Positions 62,501 to 64,000 of a stretch of 64,000 nt of DNA are shown here, piece after piece. Both the position numbers and the translations under genes were made by a program. The stretch lies in contig NW_019091469.1 of assembly GCF_001949145.1 (NCBI RefSeq), positions 791,445 through 855,444 on the forward strand, given 5' to 3'. Source of the DNA: Acanthaster planci. Its lineage: Eukaryota > Echinodermata > Asteroidea > Valvatida > Acanthasteridae. Every line of letters begins with the position of its first letter. Within the stretch, counting starts at the first letter, position 1. The notes below the pieces were generated by a model. The model made no database searches, was not told where the DNA came from, and worked only from the letters and a program-made list of their open reading frames with translations.

Positions 62501-64000
62501 ACGTTGGTCGAGTCCATAATTCCCGGCGTCAGGGCCCGCTGTTTGCTCGATCAGTTAAAAGGCTCCCTGATTGAACCTACTTTATGCCCGGTCACAGGGC
62601 CTTGTAAGATTTTGCTCTGTCGTCTATCCAAATTTATAGCCTATGCAAGCAGCAGATCCGAGCAGATGCTTAAAGACCGGATGTCAAAATAGGTTATACG
62701 AGTGATTGTGAATCTCAGCGGAGCTGTGTAGTGTCATTTTACTCTAAACTGAAAACTGAATTAGGCCCTAAACGGTTACAAACCAGCGTGACGCATGGAC
62801 GGGATAAAGGGGCAGGGCAAGACAAGGAAACAGAAGTGTTTAGTATAATAATTCATGAAATCGTTTCGTTTAAGGAAATATACAAAGAACATTCAGTTCC
62901 TCTTGTTTCATACGTGCTACTATGTGTTACCACAAAGAGGTCGGTAGTTTTTCCATTCTGAGAAAAATCTTTTCTTCAGCATATCTTAGAGGGTGTTATT
63001 TTCCTTTTTGATATTCAAGGCACTAGAGTGTAAAGGGTATACCCGTCAAAAGAGCATAGGCCTAAGAGAAAGCACAAACATTCTTCGCTTTCAGGTAGCC
63101 CCCAACAAACTTTTGAAGAAGTACTGACGTAATAGTAATCTATTGTACACTAAGCTACTCAACACGATAAATAACTAAAAGGTAGAGCTTAACTCCAAGA
63201 AAAACGAAGAAAGTCTTATACATTTGAGCACAGAACTAAGGAGCCACCTCTGTTCTGGCATGGATAACATCAGGCTTCAGGTCACGGATATAAGCAGTTT
63301 TCATTTGTATATTACCAAAATGATGTTTCTCGCTTTTACTGTTACAGAGGAGAAGAAAACATAGTAATATTGCTCGAAAGCTTTCCTGTATAGGGCCTAC
63401 GTATATTCAAGTCACAAAAAGTCCATTTCATCTCCTTTAAGTTCGAGAGATACAGAGACTGTCTGAACAGCTGCGGTACCAGTTTACATCTAATCCAGGA
63501 CAGCGTGAAATCAATTCTTTCAACACTGCTCCTGTGCACTTAAGACCCTACGCATCAATTCCAGCAATAGCGATAACCGTGACCGTTACACCATCTAAAC
63601 TGATGTGTAGCTGTCGACAACTGCGCATCCTTTACGTATTGCTGCGGAACTGCTCTGGTGCAATCCGCACACCGTATTACTGAACCTCGCCCCGCCAAAG
63701 CCTGGCCTGATACGCCCCTAAGGAACGAAACAGTAGTCCGGTCGTCGATCTGATTACGGGACGAGTTTAACACCTGGTGAGCTTATAGTATCCGCGCAAG
63801 CCCAGGGGGAGCAGAGGTGGATAAGACCGCTTCATGAAGGGAGGATCAAGCAAAGCGCGCTTATTATCCGACTAGTATAAAATTTCCAGATCGATCCGCG
63901 TGCAAAAGTGCATGCACCGGAAATGGAAATTGTGCCCCTCATGACGCGCACAAGGTGCAATGTTCGTGCCCAGGTTTACAGTTGGAGACAAGCCAGTCCA
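59581..64000. other. Right-hand flank, no gene seen
   Basis: It has a short (AC)n run near 60.34 kb and a poly-T run at 61.32 kb. ORFs such as 62.10-62.37 kb have no convincing splice context or family match. Confidence 0.45.

Overview
This window looks like nuclear DNA of an invertebrate animal. Genes are split into short exons by GT-AG introns of 0.3 to 4 kb. tRNA-derived SINEs, MITE-like elements and microsatellites are interspersed, and base composition is a mosaic of AT-rich and CpG-rich patches. Frequent TACATGTA and AGGCCTA words remind me of marine deuterostomes such as echinoderms or hemichordates, but that placement is an impression and was not tested. I see no bacterial operons, rRNA or CRISPR.

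The left 35 kb holds the main content: four paralogous genes, head to tail on the minus strand. They occupy <1-4449 (gene A, cut by the window edge), 12051-18569 (gene B), 23794-27528 (gene C) and 29629-35017 (gene D). No long ORF reveals them. I built each from short exons of 55 to 278 bp with matching splice sites. All four use the same plan: exon 1 carries a Cys-rich MxxxxxCCC motif, intron phases run 0, 1, 0, 0, 0, 0, and there are seven coding exons with four hydrophobic segments. Order, motifs and predicted sizes (250, 265 and 185 aa for B, C and D) fit the LAPTM/Mtp family of four-span lysosomal or endosomal membrane proteins. Tails of B and C carry PPxY motifs and C also has a YxxPhi motif. 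D has neither. Gene C carries a 24-bp tandem repeat inside the first luminal loop.

Between genes A and D lie two copies of one SINE in opposite orientations, several degenerate tRNA-like heads, a TA-flanked mariner-type MITE (in a gene B intron), a long-TIR MITE (between C and D), and a decayed second copy of gene C's last exon with its 3' flank near 21.0 kb.

The right 29 kb (35-64 kb) has no convincing gene. It holds a small hAT-like MITE, an 80-nt hairpin shaped like a microRNA precursor at 39073-39152, one weak two-exon plus-strand candidate (42036 to 49939), and CpG-rich patches that might be regulatory. Gene names rest on motif reading only; no database search was possible.
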